Source: Burkholderiaceae bacterium (GTDB taxonomy: Bacteria; Pseudomonadota; Gammaproteobacteria; Burkholderiales; Burkholderiaceae). Taken from it: a DNA stretch of 64,000 nt. Every line of letters starts with the position of its first letter. The first letter of the stretch is position 1. Below, piece by piece: positions 56,182 to 64,000 of this stretch. The DNA lies in NCBI GenBank assembly GCA_023266335.1, contig JAHFQJ010000004.1, positions 62,001 to 126,000 on the forward strand, written 5' to 3'. The notes under the pieces are model-generated. The model was not told where the DNA came from, ran no database searches, and worked only from the letters and a program-made list of their open reading frames with translations. A program made the position numbers and the translations under genes.

Positions 56182-56336
56182 ACCCTAAATTTATTTTAAT
56201 CTCTTAGGGTCTAATTCCCCGTGGCTTGCCGCGCACAAGCTCTAAAGCGACAGTCCGTTCCCATAGGGAAAAATTCCGTAATACTCCGTTGCTTGCGGCG
56301 GAGATAGGAATTTTAGGGCGTCGCAATATTTATTCT
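56182..56336. other. GC-rich structured intergenic element
   Basis: A chain of pairings much richer in G+C than its surroundings. ACCCTAA/TTAGGGT; an outer GCGAC/GTCGC enclosing AATTCC/GGAATT; and CTCCG-TTGCTTGCGG-CGGAG inside. On the minus strand the ACCCTAA hairpin is followed by a T-rich stretch (TTTTACTCTTTT), so a minus-strand terminator is possible for the 105-aa gene. It may be a decayed repeat or a structured RNA. The neighbouring phrase TTCCCCGTGGCTTGCCGCG is like palindromic repeats of other small genomes. Confidence 0.4.
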
Positions 56337-56654
56337 CTAAAAATATACAATTTCTACTAAATTTGAGTTTTGCTCATGAAAAACCGCTAGCACCGCATTT
56401 TCCCTGCGAAGTGATGGTGTAACTACTGGATTTTGGATTTTGCTATCAAATTCTTTTGGATAAAAAACATTGAATTTTATTTGTGATATTACACCACTAG
56501 CATCTTTAATTTGTTTTTGATAGTTTGCTTTTTGATTTCTATCATTTGTGCTTGAAATAAGACTAATAAGATTTTCTATTTTATCATTAAACCTTACCTC
56601 TTCTTTAAGAAGATGAATACTGGTGCTATTTTTTATAGAGCATACAGGTTGCAT
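56337..56654 (-). CDS. Small unknown protein, paralogue of the gene at 58297
   Basis: 105 residues. The helical stretch FNDKIENLISLISSTNDRNQ aligns with LQDEIKNLINLISQTSDNSP in the 98-aa protein at 58297-58593, so both belong to one small family. The C-terminal part (FYPKEF..VTPSLRRENAVLAVF) differs. No known family. It is convergent with nothing nearby and lies downstream of the ABC ATPase gene on the same strand. Confidence 0.55.
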   Translation of the reverse strand: MQPVCSIKNSTSIHLLKEEVRFNDKIENLISLISSTNDRNQKANYQKQIKDASGVISQIKFNVFYPKEFDSKIQNPVVTPSLRRENAVLAVFHEQNSNLVEIVYF

Positions 56655-56772
56655 AAGTGTAAACTTTTTATTTTGATATGATAATAAATAATATCATATC
56701 AAAATTGAGTATGCAATAATACTTCTGCCAATTACAATAATGCTTAAGCTAAATTTATATTAAATTTTAAGT

Positions 56773-58290
56773 TTACATATAAAGCACATTATGAGAAAGG
56801 CTATTTACAACTTCTTCGTCATGCGAGATTAATATATAACTAATATTTTTTTCTATTTGTAATTTATATAATAATTCTAATATTTGCTTTTGATTGAAAA
56901 CATCTAAAGCAGAAGTTGGTTCATCTAGAACTAAAATTTTGGGTTCTAATAATAAAGATCTTGCAATTGATATTCTTTGACGTTGCCCGCCGGACAATTC
57001 ATGCGGATAACGCATAAGCAAGGTATCATCTAATCCAACATCTTTCAGCATGTTATTGATTTTAAGCAATTTTTTCTGATTAGATAAGCTAGGAAAATGT
57101 ATATCTATGCCTTCTTGTAAAGTGCGTAAAATATTATAACGCGGGGATAAACTAGAATAAGGGTCTTGATAAACAGCTTGTATAAGTTTTCTATCATTGA
57201 AAACCATAGGAAAGTTTAATTTCTTTCCCTTAAAATAAATTTCACCTTCATACTTTATTAGACCTAAAATTGAGAAAGCTAGAGTAGTTTTACCGCTACC
57301 GGAAGCACCAGCAATACCAAGAGTTTGCCCAGATTTTAATTCTAAACACGTTGATTTTAATAACTCTTTGCCATGAGTTTTAGCAAAACCTAAAAACATA
57401 TTTTTAATTTTAGGCCGCCATATTATACGGTTTTCTAAGCGTACATGTATATCTCTAGCAGATAACAAAATATCAGAATTATATTTATCTTTATCCAAAT
57501 CTAAATCAAATTTTTCTGGCTGTGCGTTGATTAAAGCTTGCGTATATTCATGTTGAGGGTTTTGCATGACATTTTCAGATGTGCCATATTCAACAATATT
57601 TCCTTTGAGCATAATTGCAATATTATCGCTAAATTTTCTTACAACATTTAGATCATGAGAAATCAATAAAATTGACATATTATAATCTTGCTGTAATTTA
57701 CTTAACAATTCAAGAATTTTATGTTTATTATTTGCATCTAAAGCTGTGGTTGGCTCGTCAGCGATTAATAATTTCGGTTTGTTTGCAATTGCAATTGCGA
57801 TTAAAATACGCTGTCTTTGTCCGCCAGATAACTGATGCGGATAGCGGTTATAGTAACTTTTATCCAGTTCTACCTGCTCTAATAATTTATGCGTTTGTTC
57901 TATGGAATTTTTTTTGGTGCAGGTCTGATGCTTTAAAATTACTTCTAAAATTTGTAAACCAATAATCTGAGTAGGATTTAATGCACTTAGCGGTTCCTGA
58001 AAAACCATTGCTATATCTTTACCAACGGCATAAGGCATAGCATATGGATTTAAATTAACACTATTAAAGTTATATTTTTGATTTTGCCACAAGAAATCTG
58101 CAGATACAAAAGCTTGTTCTAACAACCCCATAATTGCATATGCAGTTACGGTTTTTCCGCTACCGGACTGCCCAACTAATGCAAGAGTTTTATCTTGTTT
58201 AATGCTTAAGTTAATGTTGTTAATAACATTGTTTTGTTTATCAAAACTTATACTAAGATTATTAATTTCTAATATAGAATTATCATTCAC
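56773..58290 (-). CDS. Tandem ABC transporter ATPase (YejF/DppDF type)
   Basis: 505 residues with two full ATPase domains. Domain 1: Walker A GQSGSGKTVTAY, signature LSGGQRQRILIAIAIA, DEPTTALD. Domain 2: GASGSGKTTLAF, LSGGQRQRISIARSLL, DEPTSALD. Such fused subunits power microcin C/peptide (YejABEF-type) or dipeptide importers. No permease or binding-protein gene is adjacent, so the transporter it serves cannot be named. Confidence 0.9.
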   Translation of the reverse strand: MNDNSILEINNLSISFDKQNNVINNINLSIKQDKTLALVGQSGSGKTVTAYAIMGLLEQAFVSADFLWQNQKYNFNSVNLNPYAMPYAVGKDIAMVFQEPLSALNPTQIIGLQILEVILKHQTCTKKNSIEQTHKLLEQVELDKSYYNRYPHQLSGGQRQRILIAIAIANKPKLLIADEPTTALDANNKHKILELLSKLQQDYNMSILLISHDLNVVRKFSDNIAIMLKGNIVEYGTSENVMQNPQHEYTQALINAQPEKFDLDLDKDKYNSDILLSARDIHVRLENRIIWRPKIKNMFLGFAKTHGKELLKSTCLELKSGQTLGIAGASGSGKTTLAFSILGLIKYEGEIYFKGKKLNFPMVFNDRKLIQAVYQDPYSSLSPRYNILRTLQEGIDIHFPSLSNQKKLLKINNMLKDVGLDDTLLMRYPHELSGGQRQRISIARSLLLEPKILVLDEPTSALDVFNQKQILELLYKLQIEKNISYILISHDEEVVNSLSHNVLYM

Positions 58291-58296
58291 TTTATT

Positions 58297-58593
58297 TTAT
58301 AATCGAGACTTAACTGCATAATCTTTTGTGAGGCTGTTATAAAATCCAGCCAGCTCTTCAAACCTCAATATTTTATCTTCATTATGTGTAATTTTTGCTT
58401 CATATTGTACTTTTTCTGGGCTATTATCACTAGTCTGACTAATGAGGTTGATAAGATTTTTTATTTCATCTTGCAATCTTTTCTGTTCCTTACGTACAGA
58501 TTTTTTTGATGCGAATGCATTTAGTCTAATTTGTTCATCACTTAATTCAATGAATCCATTAGAAAAATCAAGTGGGGCATTTGATGTTTGCAT
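58297..58593 (-). CDS. Small unknown protein, paralogue of the gene at 56337
   Basis: 98 residues, mostly helical and charged, with the shared EIKNLINLISQTSDNS segment preceded by a Lys/Arg-rich stretch (KKSVRKEQKRLQ). It ends 6 bp before the ABC ATPase start and is in the same orientation, so they are probably co-transcribed. No motif or family recognised. Confidence 0.55.
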   Translation of the reverse strand: MQTSNAPLDFSNGFIELSDEQIRLNAFASKKSVRKEQKRLQDEIKNLINLISQTSDNSPEKVQYEAKITHNEDKILRFEELAGFYNSLTKDYAVKSRL

Positions 58594-58631
58594 AATAATT
58601 GTATATGTTTGTTTAGTTGTAGATATTTTTT

Positions 58632-59399
58632 CTAATTAAGAGTGCTTATAATATCACAAAAATCTTGAGTATTCAATGAAGCTCCGCCGATTAAGCCGCC
58701 ATTTATATGCAGCATATTAAATAATTCTTTCGCATTACTAGGTTTTACACTTCCACCGTACAAAATGCTAGGAGATTTATGCATATAATTATCTGCAATT
58801 TCCCGCAGATACGCATGAACGGTATGCGCTTGTTCTGCCGTAGCAGTTTTTCCTGTACCTATTGCCCATACTGGCTCATAAGCAATAATTATATTATCAA
58901 TATTAGATTTTTGTTCAGAATTTTGAATCGATTGTAAAACTGTTTCAAGCTGCTGCTTTACTATTTTATTTGTAATACCTTCTTCTCTTTGCTCTAAGGT
59001 TTCCCCTACACATAAAATAGGAATTAGCTTATATTTTAGTGCAATGTTAACTTTATCAGCAATCAATTCGTTATCTTCTTTATGATAAACTCTACGTTCA
59101 GAATGCCCAATAATTACATATTTACAGCCTAAATCAGCTAGCATACCTGCTGATACTTCACCTGTATATGCACCGTTCTCATGTGCGGAAACATCTTGAG
59201 CACCATATTCTATAATGCTATTATTCAATAATCCCTTACATTGAATCAAATAAATATACGGCACACATACTACAGTTTTAGTGCTGGAATTATTTAGACT
59301 ATGCGGTAAATTTGATTTAATGCTGTTAATTAATTTGGCATTTGTTTCCCAATTACCATTCATTTTCCAATTGCCGATTACGTAGTTTTGAATATTCAT
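58632..59399 (-). CDS. tpiA: Triosephosphate isomerase
   Basis: 255 residues, complete. NWKMNG with the Lys, GHSERR with the electrophilic His, catalytic Glu in AYEPVWAIGTGKTAT (phosphate-loop 6 included) and YGGSVKPSNA. Interconverts glyceraldehyde-3-phosphate and dihydroxyacetone phosphate in glycolysis. Followed on the same strand by the 98-aa gene, 38 bp away. Confidence 0.97.
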   Translation of the reverse strand: MNIQNYVIGNWKMNGNWETNAKLINSIKSNLPHSLNNSSTKTVVCVPYIYLIQCKGLLNNSIIEYGAQDVSAHENGAYTGEVSAGMLADLGCKYVIIGHSERRVYHKEDNELIADKVNIALKYKLIPILCVGETLEQREEGITNKIVKQQLETVLQSIQNSEQKSNIDNIIIAYEPVWAIGTGKTATAEQAHTVHAYLREIADNYMHKSPSILYGGSVKPSNAKELFNMLHINGGLIGGASLNTQDFCDIISTLN

Positions 59400-59501
59400 A
59401 TATTTTTATGTATATATATTTAAAATAAGAAAATAGCTAAAATCTAAATTTTATGAGATTAGATACCCTTATTCTAACATGGATGTATTTAAATAGGTTA
59501 T

Positions 59502-60035
59502 TTATGCAGGTACAGAATAATTTTTTACACCTTCATTTATTTCATAGTGGGCTGCAGCAATATCGCCCCAAGAATCAATTTTAACCCATTTGCCTTTTTC
59601 CAAAGCTTTATATTGCTCAAAAAAATGCTGGATTTGTTCAGTTAAATAACTTGGAATATCATTTAGACTTTGAATATGAGCTGTCATTTTACATACTTTA
59701 TCAAGAGGAACAGCAATTACCTTAGCATCATTCCCGCCATCATCACTCATATGCAGAATACCAATAGCACGGCATGCAATAACGCTGCCAGATAATAAAG
59801 GAAATGGCGTAATAACTAATACATCTACAGGGTCTCCATCGCCGGCAATTGTATGCGGAATAAAGCCATAGTTACATGGATAACGCATACCTGTACCAAT
59901 AAATCTATCTACAAAAATAGCTCCGCTATCTTTATCAAACTCATATTTTACTGGATCGCTTTGAGCAGAAATCTCTATTATCACATTAAAATTATTTGGC
60001 ATGTCTTTGCCACTAGAAATTTTATCAATATTCAT
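59502..60035 (-). CDS. ppa: Inorganic pyrophosphatase
   Basis: 177-residue soluble family I enzyme. Metal-binding aspartates in DGDPVDVL, plus RFIGTGMRYPCNYGFIP and the DDGGNDAKVIAVP motif. Hydrolyses PPi and drives biosynthetic reactions. Same strand as, and upstream of, tpiA. Confidence 0.96.
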   Translation of the reverse strand: MNIDKISSGKDMPNNFNVIIEISAQSDPVKYEFDKDSGAIFVDRFIGTGMRYPCNYGFIPHTIAGDGDPVDVLVITPFPLLSGSVIACRAIGILHMSDDGGNDAKVIAVPLDKVCKMTAHIQSLNDIPSYLTEQIQHFFEQYKALEKGKWVKIDSWGDIAAAHYEINEGVKNYSVPA

Positions 60036-60160
60036 ATATGTCTTGTTATTAATATTTTAATGACTACATTATAACAAAATTAAAATAATTTGGCATGTAT
60101 AGCTGAGCTAAGGGATTGAATAATTAATATATTAAGATTTTAATTTTTAATATACAATAA

Positions 60161-60188
60161 AGAGTCAAGAGTCAAGAGTCAAGAGTCT
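60161..60188. repeat. Heptamer tandem repeat (AGAGTCA x4)
   Basis: Four head-to-tail copies of AGAGTCA (the last ending T) lie in the spacer upstream of the glycosyltransferase gene at 60287, ~100 bp before its ATG. Tract-length changes could alter promoter spacing. Confidence 0.85.
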
Positions 60189-60286
60189 AAATACACTCAT
60201 ATTTAAAAAAAGTGGAAAGAATAGAAATCTGCAATATGCTAATTCATAAAATTATATAATACTTCTATTCTTAAAATATTAAATAA

Positions 60287-61456
60287 ATGAAAATCATATT
60301 ATCCGTTGATGCTTTAACAGAGCCGCTTACAGGTATTGGACGCTATACCTTAGAACTTGCCAATGGTTTGAATAATTACCAAATTCAATTAAAGTCTATA
60401 GAGAGTTTAAAGTTTTATAAATATGGCAAATGGATAGGCGATATTAACAGTTTATTAGATAAAAATCCAAATACTGATTTAAGCTTAAGTTTAACTAATA
60501 ATATAAATAAATTTTTAAAAGGCAATAAATGCATCAAAAAAGCCTATCAAATTATTAACCCTTATCTTACTAAGTTTAGATTAAATAAATTTGATGAATA
60601 TATATATCATAGTCCTAATTTTTATATTCCTAGAGGGTTTTCTGGAAAAACTATTGCTACAGTACATGATTTATCAATTTTTAAATATCCTCAATTTCAT
60701 CCTAAATCCCGTGTCGAATATATGGAAAAAGAGATATATCACACTATAAAAAATGCTGACTTTCTTTTGACTATATCAGAGAATTCTAAAAAAGAAATCA
60801 TAGATTTTTTTGGCTATGATAAAAATAAAATCGATGCTATTCCTTTAGCTGCTCAAAATAATTTTAAGCCTTATCAGATGCAGGAAACAAACTTGTTTCT
60901 ATCACAATTCGGCTTAAAGCATAAGCAGTATATTTTGTGTTTATCTACAATTGAGCCGCGCAAAAATATTGAAACCTTATTAAGTGCTTATGAGCAGCTT
61001 CCTGCATATATTAAAAATCATTTTCCTTTGGTAATTGCTGGAGGTAAAGGCTGGGATAGCGATAAGATTTATCAGAAAATGGAAAATTTAATTAAAAATG
61101 GCTTACTGAAATATCTAGGCTATGTATCCGAGCATAATTTGCCTTTGTTATTAAGCGGTGCTAAACTATTTGTATTTCCTTCAATATACGAAGGATTCGG
61201 CTTGCCGCTGTTGGAAGCTATGGCATGTAAAGTTCCGGTCATTGCTAGTAATTCAAGTTCATTGCCTGAAGTTGCTGGCGGGGCTGCGTGTTTATTAGGT
61301 AGCTATGATTCATATGGTTTTAGCCAATCTATTGCGAATTTAATAGAAGATGAAAATTTATGCAATAAAAGAGGAGAGGCTGCATTAGAAATATCAAAGC
61401 AGTATACATGGCAGGCTACAATTGAAAAAACAGTCGCAAGCTATAACAAATTATAA
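60287..61456 (+). CDS. GT4-family glycosyltransferase
   Basis: 389 residues, GT-B fold. N-terminal acceptor domain (LTGIGRYTLELANGLN) and C-terminal donor domain with the E-x7-E retaining motif EGFGLPLLEAMACKVPVIAS. Resembles mannosyl-transferases of the group 1 family used in LPS or polysaccharide assembly; donor and acceptor are unknown. Co-directional with another GT 35 bp downstream. Confidence 0.9.
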   Translation: MKIILSVDALTEPLTGIGRYTLELANGLNNYQIQLKSIESLKFYKYGKWIGDINSLLDKNPNTDLSLSLTNNINKFLKGNKCIKKAYQIINPYLTKFRLNKFDEYIYHSPNFYIPRGFSGKTIATVHDLSIFKYPQFHPKSRVEYMEKEIYHTIKNADFLLTISENSKKEIIDFFGYDKNKIDAIPLAAQNNFKPYQMQETNLFLSQFGLKHKQYILCLSTIEPRKNIETLLSAYEQLPAYIKNHFPLVIAGGKGWDSDKIYQKMENLIKNGLLKYLGYVSEHNLPLLLSGAKLFVFPSIYEGFGLPLLEAMACKVPVIASNSSSLPEVAGGAACLLGSYDSYGFSQSIANLIEDENLCNKRGEAALEISKQYTWQATIEKTVASYNKL

Positions 61457-61491
61457 ACATAGTAAGATAAGAATAATATAAAAACATAAGT

Positions 61492-62616
61492 ATGAAAATT
61501 CTTCACGTATATAAAACTTATTATCCGCATAGTTTAGGCGGTATAGAACAAATGATATACCAGTTATGTGAAGGTTTGATGAATTATAATGTTGATTGTG
61601 AAGTTTTAACTTTAAGCAAAAACAGTAGCTATAAGGCATCAATTAACAATCATCAGGTTAATTATGCTAAACTAAATTTAGAATATGCCTCAACCGGAAT
61701 GTCTATTCCAGCACTTGGCATGTTTTACAAGCTGGCTAGACAATGTGATATTATTCAATATCATTTCCCGTGGCCTTTTGCAGATATATTACATTTTTTT
61801 AAATTCATCAAAAAACCAACTATTTTAACCTATCATTCAGATATTATAAAACAAAAACATTTATTAAAATTATATACCCCTTTGATGCATATATTTTTAA
61901 AAAGTGTAGATAAAATTATCTGTACGTCTCCAAATTATTTAGAATCTAGTGAAGTATTACAAAAATATAAAGATAAAACTGAAGTTATTCCAATTGGCAT
62001 ACCAAAAGTTAACATTGATTTAAATAGTAATGAAAATTTTTCAAGAGTAAATTATTGGCAAAATATAATAAAGAAACCATTTTTTTTATTTATAGGGGTA
62101 TTAAGATATTATAAAGGTTTACATTTTTTACTAGAGGCTGTAAGAAACGCGCCTTATTATGTTGTAATTGCTGGTAATGGACCACTAGAGCAAGAATTAA
62201 AGAATAAAGCTAATGATTTAAAACTAGATAATGTATTATTTGCAGGCGAAATAACCGAACAAGATAAAAATATATTATTAAGCTTAAGTTATGCTTTTGT
62301 ATTCCCATCTCATATCAGAACTGAAGCATTTGGTATTTCATTACTAGAAGCAGCTATGCATGGCAAAGCGATGATAAGCTGTGAAATTGGTGCAGGCATG
62401 AGTTATATAAATCAAAATAATATAACCGGTTACATAATCCCCGCTCAAAATTCTCATGCATTACGTAATGCAATGGATAATCTTTATGACAATCCAAATC
62501 TTACTTTAGAATTTGCAAAAAATGCAAAACTTAGATTTAATGAATTGTTTACAAAAGATGAAATGTGCAGTAAATACGTTGATGTTTATAAAGATTTACT
62601 AGATAAAATAGTATAA
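61492..62616 (+). CDS. GT4-family glycosyltransferase
   Basis: 374 residues, GT-B fold. Start MKILHVYKTYYPHSLGGIEQMIYQL is the classic acceptor-domain loop. C-terminal motif EAFGISLLEAAMHGKAMISCEIG contains the donor-site glutamates. Probably acts with the preceding GT in surface glycan synthesis, in one operon (35-bp gap). Confidence 0.92.
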   Translation: MKILHVYKTYYPHSLGGIEQMIYQLCEGLMNYNVDCEVLTLSKNSSYKASINNHQVNYAKLNLEYASTGMSIPALGMFYKLARQCDIIQYHFPWPFADILHFFKFIKKPTILTYHSDIIKQKHLLKLYTPLMHIFLKSVDKIICTSPNYLESSEVLQKYKDKTEVIPIGIPKVNIDLNSNENFSRVNYWQNIIKKPFFLFIGVLRYYKGLHFLLEAVRNAPYYVVIAGNGPLEQELKNKANDLKLDNVLFAGEITEQDKNILLSLSYAFVFPSHIRTEAFGISLLEAAMHGKAMISCEIGAGMSYINQNNITGYIIPAQNSHALRNAMDNLYDNPNLTLEFAKNAKLRFNELFTKDEMCSKYVDVYKDLLDKIV

Positions 62617-62618
62617 CA

Positions 62619-62731
62619 AATACATACTCACTGTGCCTGAATTTAAATCTGCACTGTTGTCAAAATTATCCCTCGACTGTATCGCAAGTCTGTCTTTGCT
62701 TCTTTAAATTCAATTGAGGCAAGTATGTATT
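62619..62731. repeat. Inverted-repeat intergenic element (~113 bp)
   Basis: AATACATACT (62619-62628) and TGAATTTAAA (62638-62647) pair with TTTAAATTCA (62703-62712) and AGTATGTATT (62722-62731), giving arms of ~30 bp around a 55-bp loop. It lies between convergent genes. It is either a bidirectional terminator with an unusually long loop or a small mobile element. Confidence 0.5.
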
Positions 62732-62753
62732 GTGTTTTAGCTTTCGCTATATT

Positions 62754-62906
62754 TTAGCGATGGTTACGATGATGTTTGTGATGATGTTTTTTAATTAAAT
62801 GTTTGTGATGATGTTTACGGTGATGCTGATGCCCTGGATGAGCAAATGCACTTGCACTGAATATAGAAATTAAAAACGCTGACACTAAAATGAGACTTTT
62901 TTTCAT
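62754..62906 (-). CDS. Histidine-rich exported peptide
   Basis: 50 residues. The signal peptide (MKKSLILVSAFLISIFSASAFA) would leave a ~28-residue mature peptide in which 14 residues are His, in clusters such as HHRKHHHKH and KKHHHKHHRNHR, with the rest mostly Lys/Arg. It is likely periplasmic or secreted and would bind Ni, Zn, Cu or Co; metal storage or chaperoning, as for Hpn-like peptides, is an inference. A GGATC-like site precedes ATG. Confidence 0.75.
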   Translation of the reverse strand: MKKSLILVSAFLISIFSASAFAHPGHQHHRKHHHKHLIKKHHHKHHRNHR

Positions 62907-63434
62907 AATCGATCCTTATATTTTCTATTAATTAAGAATTTTTCTATAATTCTTGTTATTACATACATAGCTAACTGCAATTTTTGGTTATCACTGTTAT
63001 ACTTCAAAACCGTCCACAGCCTCACAGCTTTGCTGTTTTAGCTGTAATATCTGGACTGATTTTGCTGTATATGCCTAGATAACAAAAATTCACCCAGCTA
63101 TATTTAAAAATAAAAATGTATTCTAAAAACGAAATATTAGTTTAATAAATACATAATTATCTATTATATAAACTATGATATAAAATATCTACAATATTAG
63201 TCATAATTAGAACATCTGATGAATAAAAAATATTTATCTAACACAGTTTATTCATAAAGCATATGAGTGAATTTATTTCCTTTAGTTCAAATTATTTGAT
63301 ATAAAAACAAAATTTATAATCATGAATTTTATAAGATAAGCTAATTTTATTGATAGTTCAAATATATCTTTACATTTATAATAAACCCATAGTAAAGTAT
63401 TACTTGATAAGTAACTAGAAATAAATATTTAAAT
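62907..63434. other. 528-bp intergenic region, no gene recognised
   Basis: Divergent region between the His-rich peptide and the lipoprotein gene. No coding frame of credible length and no RNA gene were recognised. The stretch at 63001-63080 is less AT-rich and has short self-complementary parts (cagctttGCTGttttagctg), without a clear function. Confidence 0.45.
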
Positions 63435-64000
63435 ATGCTAAATATTAAATTCAGATTAATTAAATCTATCAGCCTGATTGTTTTTGGATTAAGCTTTCTT
63501 TTATATGGCTGCGCTAATTTTATACCAGAAAATATTAATATCTCACAAGATACTATACAAAAAAAAATAAGTGAGCATTTTCCAAAAAATAAAAATTTAT
63601 TATCTCTGTATCAAATTACCATTACTAATCCAAAATTAGCTCTAGAGCCTGATACTAACCGAGTAAAAATATCAGTTGATGCACAAATAAACAGCTCAAT
63701 TACAGAGCCTTTACATGGAAATATACAATTCTCTTCAAATTTAGTGTTAGATGATAAAAAAGAAAATCTTTTATTAAAAGAACCATTGATCGATGAATTT
63801 ATTTTAAAGAATAAAAGTGAAAACTCTATAAATAATATGCTATTACCCTTGCTAAAAATGGGTGTATCTGACATTTTAGATTTGTATCCAATCTACAAAA
63901 TTAAACCCGAACAATTGACTTTTTTAGGTATTAATCTTGAGCCTGTAGGCATTAATATACAAAAAGATTATATAAATATAAAAGTACATGCAAAAAATAA
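63435..64000 (+). CDS. DUF1439-like lipoprotein, partial
   Basis: Open from ATG 63435 to the window edge (188 codons seen, stop outside). A lipoprotein signal ends FLLYGC at Cys24. The mature region has alternating hydrophobic strands typical of the YceB/DUF1439 lipoproteins (QITITNPKLALEPDTNRVKI, DILDLYPIYKI). Function unknown; probably faces the periplasm. Confidence 0.65.
   Translation, partial: MLNIKFRLIKSISLIVFGLSFLLYGCANFIPENINISQDTIQKKISEHFPKNKNLLSLYQITITNPKLALEPDTNRVKISVDAQINSSITEPLHGNIQFSSNLVLDDKKENLLLKEPLIDEFILKNKSENSINNMLLPLLKMGVSDILDLYPIYKIKPEQLTFLGINLEPVGINIQKDYINIKVHAKN

Noticed and set aside
1-64000. CRISPR arrays, prophage or intact insertion sequences
   Set aside because: No regular direct repeats with unique spacers, no cas, phage structural or transposase genes were recognised.

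Overview
The window is an AT-rich (roughly 30% G+C by eye) bacterial chromosome segment. It most likely comes from a host-associated betaproteobacterium related to the order Burkholderiales. Evidence: a DUF3460 protein at the left edge; the rsmB-DUF4390 pair; a methionine synthase lacking its homocysteine domain; the holB-pilZ-tatD order; a DUF2909 twin-transmembrane gene divergent from SURF1; and a monofunctional RelA with the EFDD signature. Many genes whose partners normally sit beside them stand alone (mlaC, secD without secF, trpC, a yejF-type ABC ATPase without permeases, Anbu protease, metH). This suggests extensive rearrangement. I cannot name the species.

Layout. 1-9.6 kb: DUF3460 (cut by the edge), mlaC, a four-repeat OAA-family mannose lectin, mutS, small membrane and helical proteins, prepilin peptidase pilD, a rhodanese, a decayed gene and an unknown gene. 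9.7-15.3 kb: lytic transglycosylase, corC-like gene, two small exported proteins, rsmB-DUF4390, TSUP transporter. 15.4-24 kb: gamma-carbonic anhydrase-like protein, polA, Anbu, tatD, pilZ, holB and unknowns. 24-31.7 kb: metH, a piuC-TonB receptor iron locus with a Fur-box-like site, then a remnant with a truncated Vsr endonuclease, an 82-aa protein and a DUF3883-like nuclease-associated protein. 31.8-41.8 kb: secD, relA, a lamin-tail/metzincin lipoprotein, cstA-ybdD and small unknowns. 41.8-54.4 kb: aspS, kdsC, prlC, engB, htpX, an Atm1-like ABC exporter, trpC, kdsD and a DinG/YoaA helicase. 54.5-64 kb: a small gene interrupted by a ten-G tract (candidate phase-variable locus), DUF2909/SURF1, tRNA-Phe, an ABC ATPase flanked by two related small proteins, tpiA, ppa, two glycosyltransferases, a histidine-rich exported peptide and a partial lipoprotein.

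Functionally this is mostly housekeeping: DNA repair and replication, stringent response, envelope and LPS (KdsC, KdsD, glycosyltransferases, MlaC), protein export and quality control (SecD, HtpX, PrlC), and iron uptake. It is interspersed with accessory genes suited to host interaction: a lectin, a surface metalloprotease, an exported repeat protein and a His-rich peptide.

The less ordinary content consists of: a dispersed ~122-bp inverted-repeat-ended element in four copies (12531, 16012, 19924, 44339), one of them an internal-deletion derivative; the G10 tract at 54569; the Vsr/DUF3883 remnant; two further ~115-bp inverted-repeat intergenic elements; and two structured intergenic regions near 47.3 and 56.2 kb. 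I see no CRISPR array, prophage, intact insertion sequence or rRNA gene.
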